Part shown: one piece after another, positions 56,234 through 64,000 of the stretch
How positions within the stretch are numbered: the stretch's first letter is position 1
How the letters are laid out: the number at the start of each line of letters is the position of its first letter
Source: CAYSXY01 sp964435165
GTDB lineage: Bacteria > Pseudomonadota > Alphaproteobacteria > Rickettsiales > RI-342
Direction: 5' to 3'
DNA: 64,000 nt
NCBI GenBank assembly: GCA_964435165.1
Contig: CAYSXY010000002.1
Span: 33,420 to 97,419 of the forward strand
The notes under the pieces: model-generated
What the model was told of the DNA's origin: nothing
Databases searched by the model: none
What the model saw: the letters and a program-made list of their open reading frames with translations, nothing else
Translations under genes and position numbers: made by a program

Positions 56234-58441
56234 TCAGTTAACGTTGCGAAGCGACACTTGCAGCAGAAATGAGGTGGACGGCTCCACATCACGGAAGCGC
56301 GTGAACTCACGCTGCACACTTGTCATAATAGTTAAACAGTCATTGTGATAGGTCAGTCCGGCGCGTCCGTCAATCATACTGCCGCCATCGCTTAAATCGC
56401 GTCTGCCTCCGCCGGAAATCGTCCAGTTTTCATTCAACACGTAAGAGGCACCGGCAAAAATCTCTTCGACATCACCGAGATTGGGGTCATCATCCAATGA
56501 TAAGAAGTCGATATTGAGATAAATCGGATTGAACCGGGCAATGGCATTCACATTGTTACTTCGTGTCGCAAAATTCTCTTCGGCCAGACGAAAACGATAT
56601 AAAAGATGCAGCCACTCATCCTGATAGCCAAGCTGTCCGACATAATCGGAAAAATGGCTGTCAGGGTCGCTGCCGAAACTGAATATCTCATCGGCTTTGA
56701 GCTGATAATTCTGCCCAAACACGGCGCTAATATTGCGTGTTGGTGTAAGATTGGCGCTCCCTCGAACGCCATAATTGGCGCGAGGCCCACTTTCCACCCG
56801 GTCAAAACCAGTATATCGGTTGCGGTCAAACAGGTTGATAGCAGAAAATTCAAACACCTGGCTATCTTCATTCGGAATTTCATCCGGGTTATTGCCATGT
56901 GGGCTGACAATCGCCTGGGCAATGGGTTCAATCAGCACCGGTATGCCAGCTACATCTCCTGCAAGCGGATAACGCCAGCCTAACGATAATTCAGGAATCA
57001 GCCGTGCCTCTGTTTCATCCACCTCATTGCCTGCCAGATCGGTATGCTCCTGCACAAAATACACATCACCGCGTAAGCTCGCATTGACGTCAAACAAATG
57101 TCCGCCAGTGGTTTGATAGGGAAGTGACCACCCGACTTCGCTTGACAGGCGTTGGCTGGAGCTGCCTTCGGAACGCCCGAGCACCATGGTGCCGACATCA
57201 AAGAGAAAGCGTGAGTTCCGCCAGCCTGGCTCGGTCTGGTGAGAAAAAGAAACCAACGGCAGAATATACGGAGTCGTATCGGCATCATCCTCAGGGTTCA
57301 GCCCCTGGAATGAAAGCCCTTCCACCAACGCATAGGTGCGGGGATGGCTTGCCGCATCGAGCCCTTCCAGAAATAATCGACTGGTCAATGTATCATCATT
57401 CGAGATTTCATAGCGGCGAAGATAGGTATCGTCACTGGCACGCCGCCCAACAAAACCCCATTGCCACCGGTCGTTAATGGTGAAATTACCGGCCGCTTCA
57501 ATATGGCCACGCAGTTCGCGACCTGATGTAATCTCACCGGTCACGTTATCGCGCTGTTTGGGATTGGTGATACTGCCGCTGATTTCATAGCGCCCGCTCT
57601 CCGTCAAATGCCGAAACTGCCCTCTCATCACCGCCCCTTCGCGTGAGGTGAACATGGGAGTGACAGTTGCATCCATATTGGGAGCGATATTAACATAATA
57701 CGGCACCTCAACCGTGGTGCCGAGGCTGGTCGATGCACCGTAGCTTGGCATGAGGAATCCGCTTTTGCGGGGTGCATCGGGCGTGACATGCGAAAAATAT
57801 GGCAGGTATAAAACGGGAATGCCCATCACTTCCATCCAGGCATGCTCATATTGCACGCGTTGCGCCGCTTGATCATAAGTAACAGTGCGTGCTTTCACCT
57901 GCCAGAATGGCGCTTCATCGCGTCCTTCCTCATCAGGGCATACTTTGCAAGGCGAATAGACGGCATTGCTGAAAACGGTCACATCCTTGCTTTGCTTCTC
58001 GGCCTGACGCGCCGCAAATAAAGATGCATCAGGCAAGCGTACTCTCAACTCTTCAACCACACCCTGCATGAGCTCGTTTTGCAGCGTGGCTTCTTCGGCA
58101 AAATAGACATTGCCATTGGGCTCGAGGATGGACACATTGCCTTCAGCAGTGACGGTATTGGTGCGTTGAAAAAAGCGCAGCCGCTCGGCACGCAGAATGC
58201 GCCCGCCCTGCACGACCTCCACATTGCCGCTGGCCGTGACAATGTTCTGCCCCTGATCATATTGCACATTGTCAGCCTCAAGTAAGACCGGGTTGTTACC
58301 ATCTTCCGGCATAAAACGCTTCTGCGCGATGGCAGGGCTACTCAGCAGCACAAGAATAAAAAGGAAATAAAGGGGAAGCGATGTCCATCTGTACCGCCAG
58401 AGGGAAGCGAGATGCCGGAAGTGGTCGGCCAAATGAGACAT
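56234..58441 (-). CDS. lptD: LPS-assembly protein LptD
   Basis: Outer membrane LPS insertase, 735 residues. Signal region near 14-39 (PLYFLFILVLLSSPAIAQ), an OstA/LptA-like jellyroll (VQYDQGQNIVTASGNVEVVQ, TVTAEGNVSIL), then a long beta-barrel with alternating aromatic strands to the C-terminal SFLLQVSLRNVN. Two cysteines occur in SPCKVCPDEEGRDEAPFWQV, a motif common to LptD N-terminal domains. It works with LptE (not seen) and SurA (next gene). Confidence 0.93.
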   Translation of the reverse strand: MSHLADHFRHLASLWRYRWTSLPLYFLFILVLLSSPAIAQKRFMPEDGNNPVLLEADNVQYDQGQNIVTASGNVEVVQGGRILRAERLRFFQRTNTVTAEGNVSILEPNGNVYFAEEATLQNELMQGVVEELRVRLPDASLFAARQAEKQSKDVTVFSNAVYSPCKVCPDEEGRDEAPFWQVKARTVTYDQAAQRVQYEHAWMEVMGIPVLYLPYFSHVTPDAPRKSGFLMPSYGASTSLGTTVEVPYYVNIAPNMDATVTPMFTSREGAVMRGQFRHLTESGRYEISGSITNPKQRDNVTGEITSGRELRGHIEAAGNFTINDRWQWGFVGRRASDDTYLRRYEISNDDTLTSRLFLEGLDAASHPRTYALVEGLSFQGLNPEDDADTTPYILPLVSFSHQTEPGWRNSRFLFDVGTMVLGRSEGSSSQRLSSEVGWSLPYQTTGGHLFDVNASLRGDVYFVQEHTDLAGNEVDETEARLIPELSLGWRYPLAGDVAGIPVLIEPIAQAIVSPHGNNPDEIPNEDSQVFEFSAINLFDRNRYTGFDRVESGPRANYGVRGSANLTPTRNISAVFGQNYQLKADEIFSFGSDPDSHFSDYVGQLGYQDEWLHLLYRFRLAEENFATRSNNVNAIARFNPIYLNIDFLSLDDDPNLGDVEEIFAGASYVLNENWTISGGGRRDLSDGGSMIDGRAGLTYHNDCLTIMTSVQREFTRFRDVEPSTSFLLQVSLRNVN

Positions 58442-58551
58442 GCGTAAAAATCGCTTATAAAACGGAGGTTAACAGGTGGGCTGTTGATGAAGTAATGTAG
58501 CCCGAACGATGTGTAAAATCAATGAGACAAACAAGATGTAGGGCAGTGACG

Positions 58552-59685
58552 CTACCCATCTTCAAAATGTAGTAATAATGTCATCCCGGCAAGCAGAGAG
58601 ATGCCGGCAGGTGCCCATGCCGCCAGCAGGAGAGGGATGGAGCCTGATAAGCCCAGTGCATGCACGATATCACTAAGGAAGTAGACCATGAAGCCGGTGA
58701 TCACCCCGGCGCTGATCAGCATGCCGGTACTGCCCATGCGTGTCGGGCGCATGGCAAAGGTTGCCCCAATCAACACCATCGCGCTCATAAGAAATGGCAA
58801 TGCCAGTACGGCATGAAAATGCAAACGGTGCCGCATCGCGGAAAAACCGGCTTTCTCGAGTGTTTCGATAAAGTGCTGCAAGTGCCAGAATGACAATGTT
58901 TCAGGTGAGGAGAAACTATCCTGAATCTGGTTCATCGTCAGTTCGGTTGGCATACGATACGTCTCTGCCTCGCGCGCCTGACTGCCGGGTGCGGTGATAA
59001 AGGCATCATTAATTTCCCAATAGCCGGGTTTCAAATATGCTTTTTCGGCGTCAATGCGTTGAATGAAGCGATCATGATTATCGTAGAAAAAGACAATCAC
59101 ATCATGCAGGGTCATGTTTTCCTGTGACACGCGCAGGGCGTGAACGACAGTCTCAAACCGTTCACCTGTCTCATGACTGGTGAGATCACCCGGTGGCTGA
59201 TCGTCGATCTGACGGAGCCACAAGCCAGATGACGAAACAGCAAGCAGGCTGGCACGACCCTTCAGATAGACGGCCTCCAACTGCTCAAATCGTGTCAACA
59301 TGGCAGCGGAGAGTGGGTTAAATGCCATCACCGTAAACAGGCCGAGACCGAGCGTCACGATCATAGCCGGGGTGAGAAACTGCCAGGCGGACACTCCGGC
59401 GGAGCGCACTACGACCAATTCACTGGAGCGTGTCAGGCGTGACAGGGTCAGGATGCTGCCAATCAAGACGGCAAAGGGGACAATGCGCTGAACCATGCTC
59501 GGTAATTTAAGCAGCGCCAGTTCCAGCATCAGGCCGATGCTGACGCCTTCGCGGCTGGCAGCCCGGCGGATCAATTCTACCAGATCGATGATAAACACAA
59601 TTACTGTCATGACGCCAAGCACCATGAGAATGCTCATCAGGAATTGACGACCAACATAGAGCGATAGGGTCAGGGGGAGGCGCAT
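58552..59685 (-). CDS. lptG: LPS export ABC transporter permease LptG
   Basis: 377 residues, six membrane helices around a periplasmic jellyroll-like domain. MRLPLTLSLYVGRQFLMSIL starts it; RRAASREGVSIGLMLELALL and RSSELVVVRSAGVSAWQFLT are typical, as is GSTGMLISAGVITGFMVYFL near the end. I chose ATG 59685, four bases after the lptF stop; a longer frame from 59787 runs through lptF. LptB is not in the window. Confidence 0.94.
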   Translation of the reverse strand: MRLPLTLSLYVGRQFLMSILMVLGVMTVIVFIIDLVELIRRAASREGVSIGLMLELALLKLPSMVQRIVPFAVLIGSILTLSRLTRSSELVVVRSAGVSAWQFLTPAMIVTLGLGLFTVMAFNPLSAAMLTRFEQLEAVYLKGRASLLAVSSSGLWLRQIDDQPPGDLTSHETGERFETVVHALRVSQENMTLHDVIVFFYDNHDRFIQRIDAEKAYLKPGYWEINDAFITAPGSQAREAETYRMPTELTMNQIQDSFSSPETLSFWHLQHFIETLEKAGFSAMRHRLHFHAVLALPFLMSAMVLIGATFAMRPTRMGSTGMLISAGVITGFMVYFLSDIVHALGLSGSIPLLLAAWAPAGISLLAGMTLLLHFEDG

Positions 59686-59689
59686 CGGT

Positions 59690-60820
59690 TTATCCTGCCT
59701 GGTTGGGTTCGGTAGTGGCTGGCCCACGCGGTGGCAGGCTGTGCGTGCGTTCACGCAATGTCCAGAGTGCGATGAGACCGGCACCAATAATCAGGCTATA
59801 AAGCAAGGGGCTCAATAATGGCTGACGCACCACCAGATTACTGGTCGCCACGACTGATGTCACCAGCCCGATCGCCAGCGCTCCGGCCAGCACGATACGC
59901 CGCCAGATGCCCCGGCGATTGAACTCCCCACGCAGCAGCGCTGCCAGCCCAAGCACCGTTAAAGACAGGCTGAACAGTGGCCAGGTCAGGCGTTGATGTG
60001 CTTCGGCGCGCAGTTTATTTAGCTGATGTGGTTTGGTCGTATCATCCGGGTAGAATAACTCATGTAGATAGCGCTCTTTAGGTTCACGCCAGCGCTCTCC
60101 TGCATCTTCTGTATACAAGCTGATATCGAGCGTGTAGCGGTCAAAATGTAACAGGGATAGCTGTTGTTGATCGGTATTGATTTCCTGCCGGTTACCCTGC
60201 TCAAGGATAAAGCGCGGGCCAGAAGGGGTTTGTACTAATCGACCGGTCTCCGCCATCATGGTGACTGGGCGGGCCTGGTCACGATTATCATGCACCATAA
60301 TGCCGCGCAGCACACCGTTATCTTCACGGCGACGCAAAAACACCGTCATGCCGTCAACGGGCGTGTTAAAGACACCCTCCTGCAATAGCAGCGATGCATA
60401 ATTATTGCGAATAAAAAACTGCAAATCTTTGAACTCTCTGTAAGAACTTGGCAGTAAATACAGCGAGTTAACATAGCCAACAATGCAGAAAAACCCACCC
60501 AGCACCAAGGCAGGCCAGGCGAGTTGCCGTTTGCTCAGGCCAGCACTTTCCAGCACGATCAATTCACTGTCCGAGAGGAGTTTATTGTAGACATATAACA
60601 CAGCGCAGAACAGGGCGACCGGCAGGACAATGCTCAACAGCGACGGCATCAGGAGGACGGTCAGATACAAAAATGTCAGGATCGACAGGCCACGATTCAC
60701 GATCAGATCGACAAAGCGTAGCGATTGCGCCAGCCACAAAATACCTGTCAGGCTCAGGGTGATAAACAGCGCCGGGCCGAGCAGATGACGAATAATATAG
60801 CGTGTGTAGGTGCGGGCCAT
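59690..60820 (-). CDS. lptF: LPS export ABC transporter permease LptF
   Basis: 376 residues, six membrane helices. TRYIIRHLLGPALFITLSLT, the conserved LLSDSELIVLESAGLSKRQL loop that contacts LptB, and QLNKLRAEAHQRLTWPLFSL. With LptG it extracts LPS from the inner membrane. First gene of the minus-strand envelope run; divergent from pepA across 123 bases. Confidence 0.94.
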   Translation of the reverse strand: MARTYTRYIIRHLLGPALFITLSLTGILWLAQSLRFVDLIVNRGLSILTFLYLTVLLMPSLLSIVLPVALFCAVLYVYNKLLSDSELIVLESAGLSKRQLAWPALVLGGFFCIVGYVNSLYLLPSSYREFKDLQFFIRNNYASLLLQEGVFNTPVDGMTVFLRRREDNGVLRGIMVHDNRDQARPVTMMAETGRLVQTPSGPRFILEQGNRQEINTDQQQLSLLHFDRYTLDISLYTEDAGERWREPKERYLHELFYPDDTTKPHQLNKLRAEAHQRLTWPLFSLSLTVLGLAALLRGEFNRRGIWRRIVLAGALAIGLVTSVVATSNLVVRQPLLSPLLYSLIIGAGLIALWTLRERTHSLPPRGPATTEPNQAG

Positions 60821-60943
60821 AGAAATTGGGGATTGCGCTTTATGCCGGAGTGATTAGGGTAGTGACTCATCGCAACCGGAGAACAACATTCCGATTGCAG
60901 CAGGTATGATCATATCCGTTAATTTTGAAGGAGCCAGAGCGAA

Positions 60944-62431
60944 ATGCAAGTCACATTTGCCCGTGAAGAACTGACCGAAGCGAAGATACTGGTGCTGGGT
61001 GTGCGCGATGAAGGGGCATTGATGGAGCATACACAACAGGTTGACAAGGCCTTGGATGGCTTCATCAGCCGGGCGATTCAGCGTATGGCATTTGACGGCA
61101 GTTGGGGCAAAACACTGAGTCTTGTGCCACCGGGTGACCAGTGGGACATGCTGTTACTGGTCGGATTAGGTAATAGCGATGAGATGAATCCCGCCAACGC
61201 AATCAATCTGGGGGGGCGCATCCTGGTCGCGTTGAATCAGGCCCGGGTGAAAGAGGCATCTGTCGCACTGGCGGATAATGCGCTGCCATTGTTGCCCGAA
61301 GCAGTGGCGGCCCACCTTGCCGCCGGCCTGCGCCTGCGTGATTTCCGCTTCGATAAATACCGCACCAAGGAAGAAGACAGTGCCAAGCCGACGGTGACAA
61401 AGGTGACCATTATGGCGCCGGATCCCAATAAGGCGGCGGATGCTTTCCGCGACGCGGATAAGGTGATTGATGGCGTATTATTTACGCGTACCCTTGTGAC
61501 GGAACCGGCCAATATTATCCATCCGGAATCACTGGCGGAAGAAGCGAAGAGCCTGACCAATCTCGGCGTGAAGATCGAAGTGCTGGGCGAAAAAGAGATG
61601 AAAAAGCTGGGGATGAATGCGCTGCTCGGCGTGGGTCAGGGTAGTCAGTTTGAATCCAAACTCGTGATCATGCAGTGGCAGGGAGCCGAGAAAAAAGACG
61701 CGCCGGTCGCCTTTGTCGGCAAGGGTGTGACTTTCGATACCGGAGGCATCAGCATCAAGCCCTCCGGCGGCATGGAGGATATGAAATGGGATATGGGCGG
61801 TGCCGGGGTCGTGATTGGCCTGATGAAAGCCCTGGCGGGGCGCAAGGCCCGTGTCAACGCCATTGGTGTGGTTGGTCTGGTGGAGAATATGCCGTCGCAT
61901 ATGGCGCAGCGTCCTGGCGATGTGGTCACCTCCATGTCCGGTCAGACGATTGAAGTCATCAATACCGATGCGGAGGGCCGACTCGTGCTGGCAGATGCGC
62001 TGTGGTACACGCAGGATCGCTTCAAACCGGAATGTATGATTGACCTGGCGACATTAACCGGAGCGGTGATTGTGGCACTCGGCTCCTCGCGAGCCGGACT
62101 GATGACCAACAATGATGTGCTGGCTGATCGGCTGATGAGTGCGGCGGATGAAGTGGAAGAGCCGGTCTGGCGACTGCCACTGGCTGATGTCTATGATAAG
62201 CAGATCAATTCCGACATCGCCGATATGAAAAATGTCGGTGAGGGACGTGAAGCAGGCACCATCACCGCGGCGCAATTCCTGCAACGATTCGTTAATGATG
62301 TACCGTGGGCGCACCTGGATATTGCCGGCGTTGCCTGGAGCAAAAAGTCCAGTGATGTGTTCGACAAAGGAGCCACCGGCTTTGGTGTGCGGCTACTGGA
62401 TCGCTTAGTTGCAAACCATTATGAAAAGTGA
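60944..62431 (+). CDS. pepA: Cytosol (leucyl) aminopeptidase, M17 family
   Basis: 495 residues. Releases N-terminal residues; uses two metal ions. Metal and active-site motifs: VGKGVTFDTGGISIKPSGGM with DMKWDMGGAG next to it, and NTDAEGRLVLADAL, the M17 signature. AGTITAAQFLQRFV and the end WAHLDIAGVAW are also typical. GAAGGAGCC lies 11 bases before the ATG. The lptF-divergent position is common in proteobacteria. PepA may also bind DNA in E. coli; not tested here. Confidence 0.95.
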   Translation: MQVTFAREELTEAKILVLGVRDEGALMEHTQQVDKALDGFISRAIQRMAFDGSWGKTLSLVPPGDQWDMLLLVGLGNSDEMNPANAINLGGRILVALNQARVKEASVALADNALPLLPEAVAAHLAAGLRLRDFRFDKYRTKEEDSAKPTVTKVTIMAPDPNKAADAFRDADKVIDGVLFTRTLVTEPANIIHPESLAEEAKSLTNLGVKIEVLGEKEMKKLGMNALLGVGQGSQFESKLVIMQWQGAEKKDAPVAFVGKGVTFDTGGISIKPSGGMEDMKWDMGGAGVVIGLMKALAGRKARVNAIGVVGLVENMPSHMAQRPGDVVTSMSGQTIEVINTDAEGRLVLADALWYTQDRFKPECMIDLATLTGAVIVALGSSRAGLMTNNDVLADRLMSAADEVEEPVWRLPLADVYDKQINSDIADMKNVGEGREAGTITAAQFLQRFVNDVPWAHLDIAGVAWSKKSSDVFDKGATGFGVRLLDRLVANHYEK

Positions 62432-62504
62432 GTCTATCCACCGGTAAAGAAAGCTTAATCATCCTGTGTTAAGATTCTGGCAATAAAAAAATTGACAGAA
62501 TATC

Positions 62505-63926
62505 ATGGGCGAAGAGCACGAACACGGGCCGGAACATTTAGCGTATCCCGAAGCATTTGAGGGATTGCTCACCCGTTTGCTGGAGCGGCGCGAGACGGCA
62601 ATTGCTAATGGAGAATTGTCTACATCCGAGCCTCTTACAATGCATATTGTCATAGTGAATCCTGAGACAGAAACGGTGGAAATGCCGTTTTATTTTCAGG
62701 AAGGGTCCATGGCATCGCACGCGCGCGCGGTTGGAGGTGATGCGTCAGAATTAGGTCAGTTTAGCGATGAAGAATTGGCGATTATTGAAGAAAATGCAGC
62801 GGTGTTTGAAGCATTTGGCATTCAGGTGGAAGTGGATGTCGTCACGCCGGAAGAGTACTTTACGCGTGATGAGCCGACCGATCTGGTCATTGCTCCCATT
62901 CCCGGAAATCGTGACGGACTTGGCGGCGTGGCGAGTTTTGGTGGAAACCCAGCGACGATTGCTCTGAACACAAACGGGTGGGATATCACGCATAGTCCTG
63001 AACGGTTTGGCACGTTGGTTGTGCATGAGTGTTTGCATCCAATTGGGTTGGACCATTTTGGCGAGCCTCCATCCCAGGAACAACCGGCGCGTGACGAGCG
63101 TGGGGCGGCCAAATTCGATAGTGTCACCACGTCAGTGAATATGCCGGTTTTTGAGTCGGTAGTAGAGGGCATTCCCGGTGTTGGCCCGTATGATGTGGCA
63201 ACCTTTATGTATTTGCATGATTACGCAGAATCATTTGTAACTGACTATTACGAGGGTCACCCAAATGTTGCTGCACTTGGTATAGATAACATATTACTGC
63301 CAATGCCCTTCACAGCGCAACATCCAGGGCCAACTGAACATTATGCCGCCGATGCTACGACGATTTTAGAATCTGACACCACCGAAGATGCCGGTGTCGA
63401 TACGCTGTATGGGACGGAGCAGGATGATAATATCGGGTTTGGCGTGAGTGGGTTTACGCATAGTACTGCCACTCATGATGAAGCCCGCCACGGCACAGCC
63501 ACTAACACAACCTTTTTCGGTGATGTCGAGGTCATTGACGCCGGGGCGGGGGATGATGTGATTGTGCCGGGAGAGGTTACCACTTTCGTTAATGGTGGTG
63601 CGGGTTTCATGGATGAATTGGCATTGATTGCGGCCCCGCTGGCTGGGCTGGAAGTGCAGAACGTGGAAATCGTCTCTATTTCCGATGTGGTGCTGCCGGA
63701 TGGAGAAGCATTAGGCAGTATGTCCGATCGATTTGATAGGCTGGAGACGGACGGTAACGACTATGTGCTCTATTTCGATGGGTTGGAAGAACCTGTGCGT
63801 ATTGTCGATGGCGCACTCAATGAAATCCTGATCACCATGGATGTGGATGGCGAAGAAGTCACGCTCGCCCAGCCCACAGCCGTTGGTTCGCGAGATGCCG
63901 GTAAAGGCGATATGGGTATCGCTTAA
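62505..63926 (+). CDS. Metzincin-type zinc protease with RTX-like C-terminal region
   Basis: 473 residues, no signal peptide. The zinc site HECLHPIGLDH (H174, E175, H178, H184; G181) is an exact HExxHxxGxxH metzincin motif, followed by a Met-turn-like SVNMPVF and GPYDVATFMYLH, which parallels the serralysin end of the catalytic domain. The C-terminal half has Asp/Gly-rich repeats (GTEQDDNIGFG near 305, DAGAGDDVIVPGE near 346) like short RTX calcium loops. The features fit a type I-secreted M10-like protease; the ABC/HlyD/TolC genes in the window could carry it. The N-terminal 150 residues are acidic and not recognised. Confidence 0.8.
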   Translation: MGEEHEHGPEHLAYPEAFEGLLTRLLERRETAIANGELSTSEPLTMHIVIVNPETETVEMPFYFQEGSMASHARAVGGDASELGQFSDEELAIIEENAAVFEAFGIQVEVDVVTPEEYFTRDEPTDLVIAPIPGNRDGLGGVASFGGNPATIALNTNGWDITHSPERFGTLVVHECLHPIGLDHFGEPPSQEQPARDERGAAKFDSVTTSVNMPVFESVVEGIPGVGPYDVATFMYLHDYAESFVTDYYEGHPNVAALGIDNILLPMPFTAQHPGPTEHYAADATTILESDTTEDAGVDTLYGTEQDDNIGFGVSGFTHSTATHDEARHGTATNTTFFGDVEVIDAGAGDDVIVPGEVTTFVNGGAGFMDELALIAAPLAGLEVQNVEIVSISDVVLPDGEALGSMSDRFDRLETDGNDYVLYFDGLEEPVRIVDGALNEILITMDVDGEEVTLAQPTAVGSRDAGKGDMGIA

Positions 63927-64000
63927 CAGTTAAAGGTCTGGTGATAAACAGAGCCTGGATCGCCAGTTATTTACCCTTTGTTAAATCATTCACCCTTAGC

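Overview
The window comes from a bacterial chromosome, very probably an alphaproteobacterium. The markers are an ATP12-type F1-ATPase assembly chaperone, a DUF2336 protein, a SCOT-type CoA transferase, a PccA/PccB pair, a hopanoid-type HpnC/HpnD pair, and an S10-spc-alpha cluster with adk after secY and with no infA or rpmJ. LptD, LptF, LptG, SurA and TolC show a Gram-negative envelope. I cannot fix the order from sequence alone; Rhodospirillales-like or Micavibrio-like lineages fit.

Layout. 1-683: the 3' end of a sulfatase-like gene and a 450-bp repeat-rich intergenic region. 684-6320 (minus): a tight operon of a type I secretion ABC exporter, an HlyD adaptor and a CHASE2-class III nucleotide cyclase. 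6440-8754: a phage-head (MuF) protein fused to a colicin-E5-like nuclease tip, a small candidate immunity gene, and a broken second MuF copy split by a block of stem-loops. 8755-12101: a flavin reductase, an unknown coiled-coil protein and a TolC-family channel. 12284-29930: str operon (rpsL, rpsG, fusA; no tuf), a terminator and new promoter, S10/spc genes to adk, another promoter, then rpsM, rpsK, rpoA, rplQ and a terminator. 30004-34837: htrA, rarA, crcB, rluC and atp12, closely packed.

34871-37804: a second copy of the hairpin repeat and an ABC/HlyD exporter cassette in which both genes are interrupted. 37937-41760: pccB, pccA and acylphosphatase. 41767-47878: lipB, tRNA-Leu(GAG), a YceI/cytochrome b561/YceI operon, an MscS-type channel and small unknown envelope proteins. 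47957-49787: a RidA-like gene and the two SCOT subunits. 50048-51175: a DUF2336 gene behind a Pho-box-like site. 51210-54915: hpnD, hpnC, nadK and rsmA. 54955-60820 (minus): lptF, lptG, lptD, surA (outer membrane/LPS assembly). 60944-63926: pepA and a metzincin-type protease with an RTX-like tail.

How the parts may work together. The type I exporter (4443-6320), its adaptor and the TolC-like protein (10803-12101) could form a secretion channel. The protease without signal peptide at 62505 and perhaps the glycine-rich protein at 47378 are plausible cargo; that link is inference. The most unusual items are the MuF-E5 toxin locus with its decayed neighbour, the hairpin-repeat family (three copies in the window, one inside the decayed MuF gene), the doubly interrupted exporter cassette with a degenerate ATP site, and the Pho-box-like site before the DUF2336 gene.
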